Shown here piece after piece: positions 62,849 through 64,000 of a stretch of 64,000 bases of DNA. The notes beneath the pieces were generated by a model. It saw only the letters and a program-made list of their open reading frames with translations. It did no database searches and had not been told where the DNA came from. Origin of the DNA: Aurantimonas sp036549475 (lineage in GTDB: Bacteria > Pseudomonadota > Alphaproteobacteria > Rhizobiales > Rhizobiaceae); assembly GCF_036549475.1 (NCBI RefSeq), contig NZ_JAZHLI010000007.1, positions 62,001-126,000 of the forward strand, written 5' to 3'. A program made the translations under genes and the position numbers. The number at the start of each line of letters is the position of its first letter. Position 1 is the first letter of the stretch.

Positions 62849-64000
62849 ATGCCCCGGACCCCCGCCATCATGCTCCAGGGCACCGGATCGGATGTCGGCA
62901 AGACCGTGCTGGTGGCCGGACTCTGCCGGCTGTTCGCGCGGCGCGGCCTGGCGGTACGGCCGTTCAAGCCGCAGAACATGTCGAACAATGCCGCTGTCGC
63001 CCGCATCCCCGAAACCGGCGGCTTCGGCGAGATTGGCCGGGGGCAATGGCTGCAGGCGCTGGCCTGCGGCACACCGCCGACGGTTGACATGAACCCCGTG
63101 CTCCTGAAGCCGCAATCGGAGACCGGCAGCCAGATCGTCCTGCGCGGCCGCGTCGCCGGCGCGGCGAAGGGACGCGACTACCAGCGCCTGAAGGCCGGCT
63201 TTCTCGACACGGTGCTGGACAGTTTCGCGCGCCTGTCCGCCGAGGCCGATCTCGTCATCGTCGAGGGTGCGGGCTCGCCGGCCGAGATCAATCTGCGGGC
63301 CAACGACATCGCCAACATGGGCTTTGCCACGGCCGCGGACTTGCCGGTGATCCTCGTCGGCGACATCGACCGCGGCGGCGTCATCGCATCCCTGGTCGGC
63401 ACCCACGCGATCCTGCCGGAGGCCGACCGGCGCCAGGTCGTCGGCTTCCTTATCAACAAGTTTCGCGGCGACGTGTCACTGTTCGACGAGGGGCTGGCGG
63501 CGATCACCGACTTCACCGGCTGGCCGAGCCTCGGCGTGGTGCCGCATCTGGCGGCGGCGGCGAAGCTGCCGGCCGAGGATTCGGTCGCGCTGGAGCGTCT
63601 GTCGTCGCCCGGCACCGATGGCCGGCGGCTGACCATCGCCGTGCCGCTGCTCGGACGGATCGCCAATTTCGACGATCTCGATCCGCTGAAGGCCGAGCCG
63701 GATGTCGAGGTGGTCTTCGTGCGACCCGGCGACAGGCTGCCGGTCCACGCCGCGCTGGTGCTGATCCCCGGCTCCAAATCCACCATCGCCGACCTTGCCG
63801 CCTTCCGCGCCCAAAGCTGGGACCGGGACCTGGCCGCCCATCATGCGCGCGGTGGCCATGTGGCGGGCCTGTGCGGCGGCTACCAGATGCTCGGCCGTGT
63901 GGTCCGCGATCCCCGCGGCATCGAGGGACCGGTGGGCGAAGCGCAGGGGCTGGGCCTCCTCGATGTCGAGACCGTCATGGAGCCGGAGAAGACCGTGCGC
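62849..64000 (+). CDS. cobQ: Cobyric acid synthase, truncated by the window end
   Basis: The first 384 codons are present and the frame stays open to the end. The P-loop GTGSDVGKT lies near the start, then PFKPQNMSNNAAV, DMNPVLLKPQSE, and the glutaminase nucleophile in GLCGGYQMLGR. It amidates four side chains of the corrin ring. AAGGA precedes ATG 62849. The family is about 485 residues, so roughly 100 are missing. Confidence 0.96.
   Translation, partial: MPRTPAIMLQGTGSDVGKTVLVAGLCRLFARRGLAVRPFKPQNMSNNAAVARIPETGGFGEIGRGQWLQALACGTPPTVDMNPVLLKPQSETGSQIVLRGRVAGAAKGRDYQRLKAGFLDTVLDSFARLSAEADLVIVEGAGSPAEINLRANDIANMGFATAADLPVILVGDIDRGGVIASLVGTHAILPEADRRQVVGFLINKFRGDVSLFDEGLAAITDFTGWPSLGVVPHLAAAAKLPAEDSVALERLSSPGTDGRRLTIAVPLLGRIANFDDLDPLKAEPDVEVVFVRPGDRLPVHAALVLIPGSKSTIADLAAFRAQSWDRDLAAHHARGGHVAGLCGGYQMLGRVVRDPRGIEGPVGEAQGLGLLDVETVMEPEKTVR

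Noticed and set aside
58531..63087. A 1518-residue plus-strand frame through the cbiX-cobH-cobL genes
   Set aside because: It lies antisense to four recognised cob genes. Its Met/Gly-rich stretch around 61330-61560 is just the complement of the CbiX histidine codons (CAT read as ATG).

Overview
The window is GC-rich, densely coded chromosomal DNA. Gene content points to an alphaproteobacterium of the Hyphomicrobiales (Rhizobiales) type. The evidence is a DivL cell-cycle pseudokinase beside ahcY, a fused TsaE-AmgK protein followed by MurU, alphaproteobacterial AddB/AddA, a trpF-trpB-trpA-accD-folC block, an ActS/ActR (RegB/RegA) redox pair, MmcB, and OpgG/OpgH/OpgC for cyclic glucans. I saw no phage, insertion sequence, CRISPR array, tRNA or rRNA, so this looks like core genome.

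Layout. 1-7.4 kb: the tail of ahcY and its terminator, then divL, tsaE-amgK and murU, then a GAF-GGDEF-EAL protein. 7.5-14.7 kb: addB-addA and trxA. 14.8-20.4 kb, minus strand: trpF-trpB-cutA-trpA-accD-folC. 20.5-25.8 kb: small membrane, envelope and regulatory genes (YgjP-like metallopeptidase, DUF2852, YqaA, VOC, ceramidase-like protein, L,D-transpeptidase, CueR-type regulator, MmcB). 25.9-28.6 kb: actR/actS and a DUF892 protein. 28.7-31.5 kb: a hydroxyproline epimerase and oxidoreductase pair and a small lipoprotein. 31.6-34.9 kb: pabB-pabA-pabC and a short dihydrofolate reductase. 35.2-42.1 kb: MarR, aldose epimerase, and the opgG-small ORF-opgH-opgC glucan operon. 42.2-48.0 kb: mmsA with a divergent LysR gene, a universal stress protein behind an FNR-type box, and an MHYT-GGDEF-EAL protein. 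48.0-64.0 kb: a large cobalamin (B12) island.

The B12 island holds cobT, cobS, cobD, cobC, cobB, cbiD, cobK, cobM, a cbiG-cobJ fusion, cobI, cobL, an N-terminally extended cobH, a His-rich cbiX, and the start of cobQ. CbiX, CbiD and CbiG are hallmarks of the cobalt-early (anaerobic-type) route. No cobG, cobZ, cobF or cobNST is visible here. A compact cobalamin riboswitch precedes cbiX and probably governs the whole leftward cbiX-cobH-cobL-cobI-cbiG/cobJ-cobM operon.

One technical defect matters to any reader. In opgH, a single N at 39872 separates two identical 97-bp direct copies. This looks like an uncollapsed contig join. Removing 98 nt restores one intact reading frame, so opgH should not be treated as a pseudogene. 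The points most worth a second look are the CobH fusion, the CbiX tail, the cobalt-early gene set, the small unknown gene in the opg operon, and the FNR box ahead of the universal stress gene.
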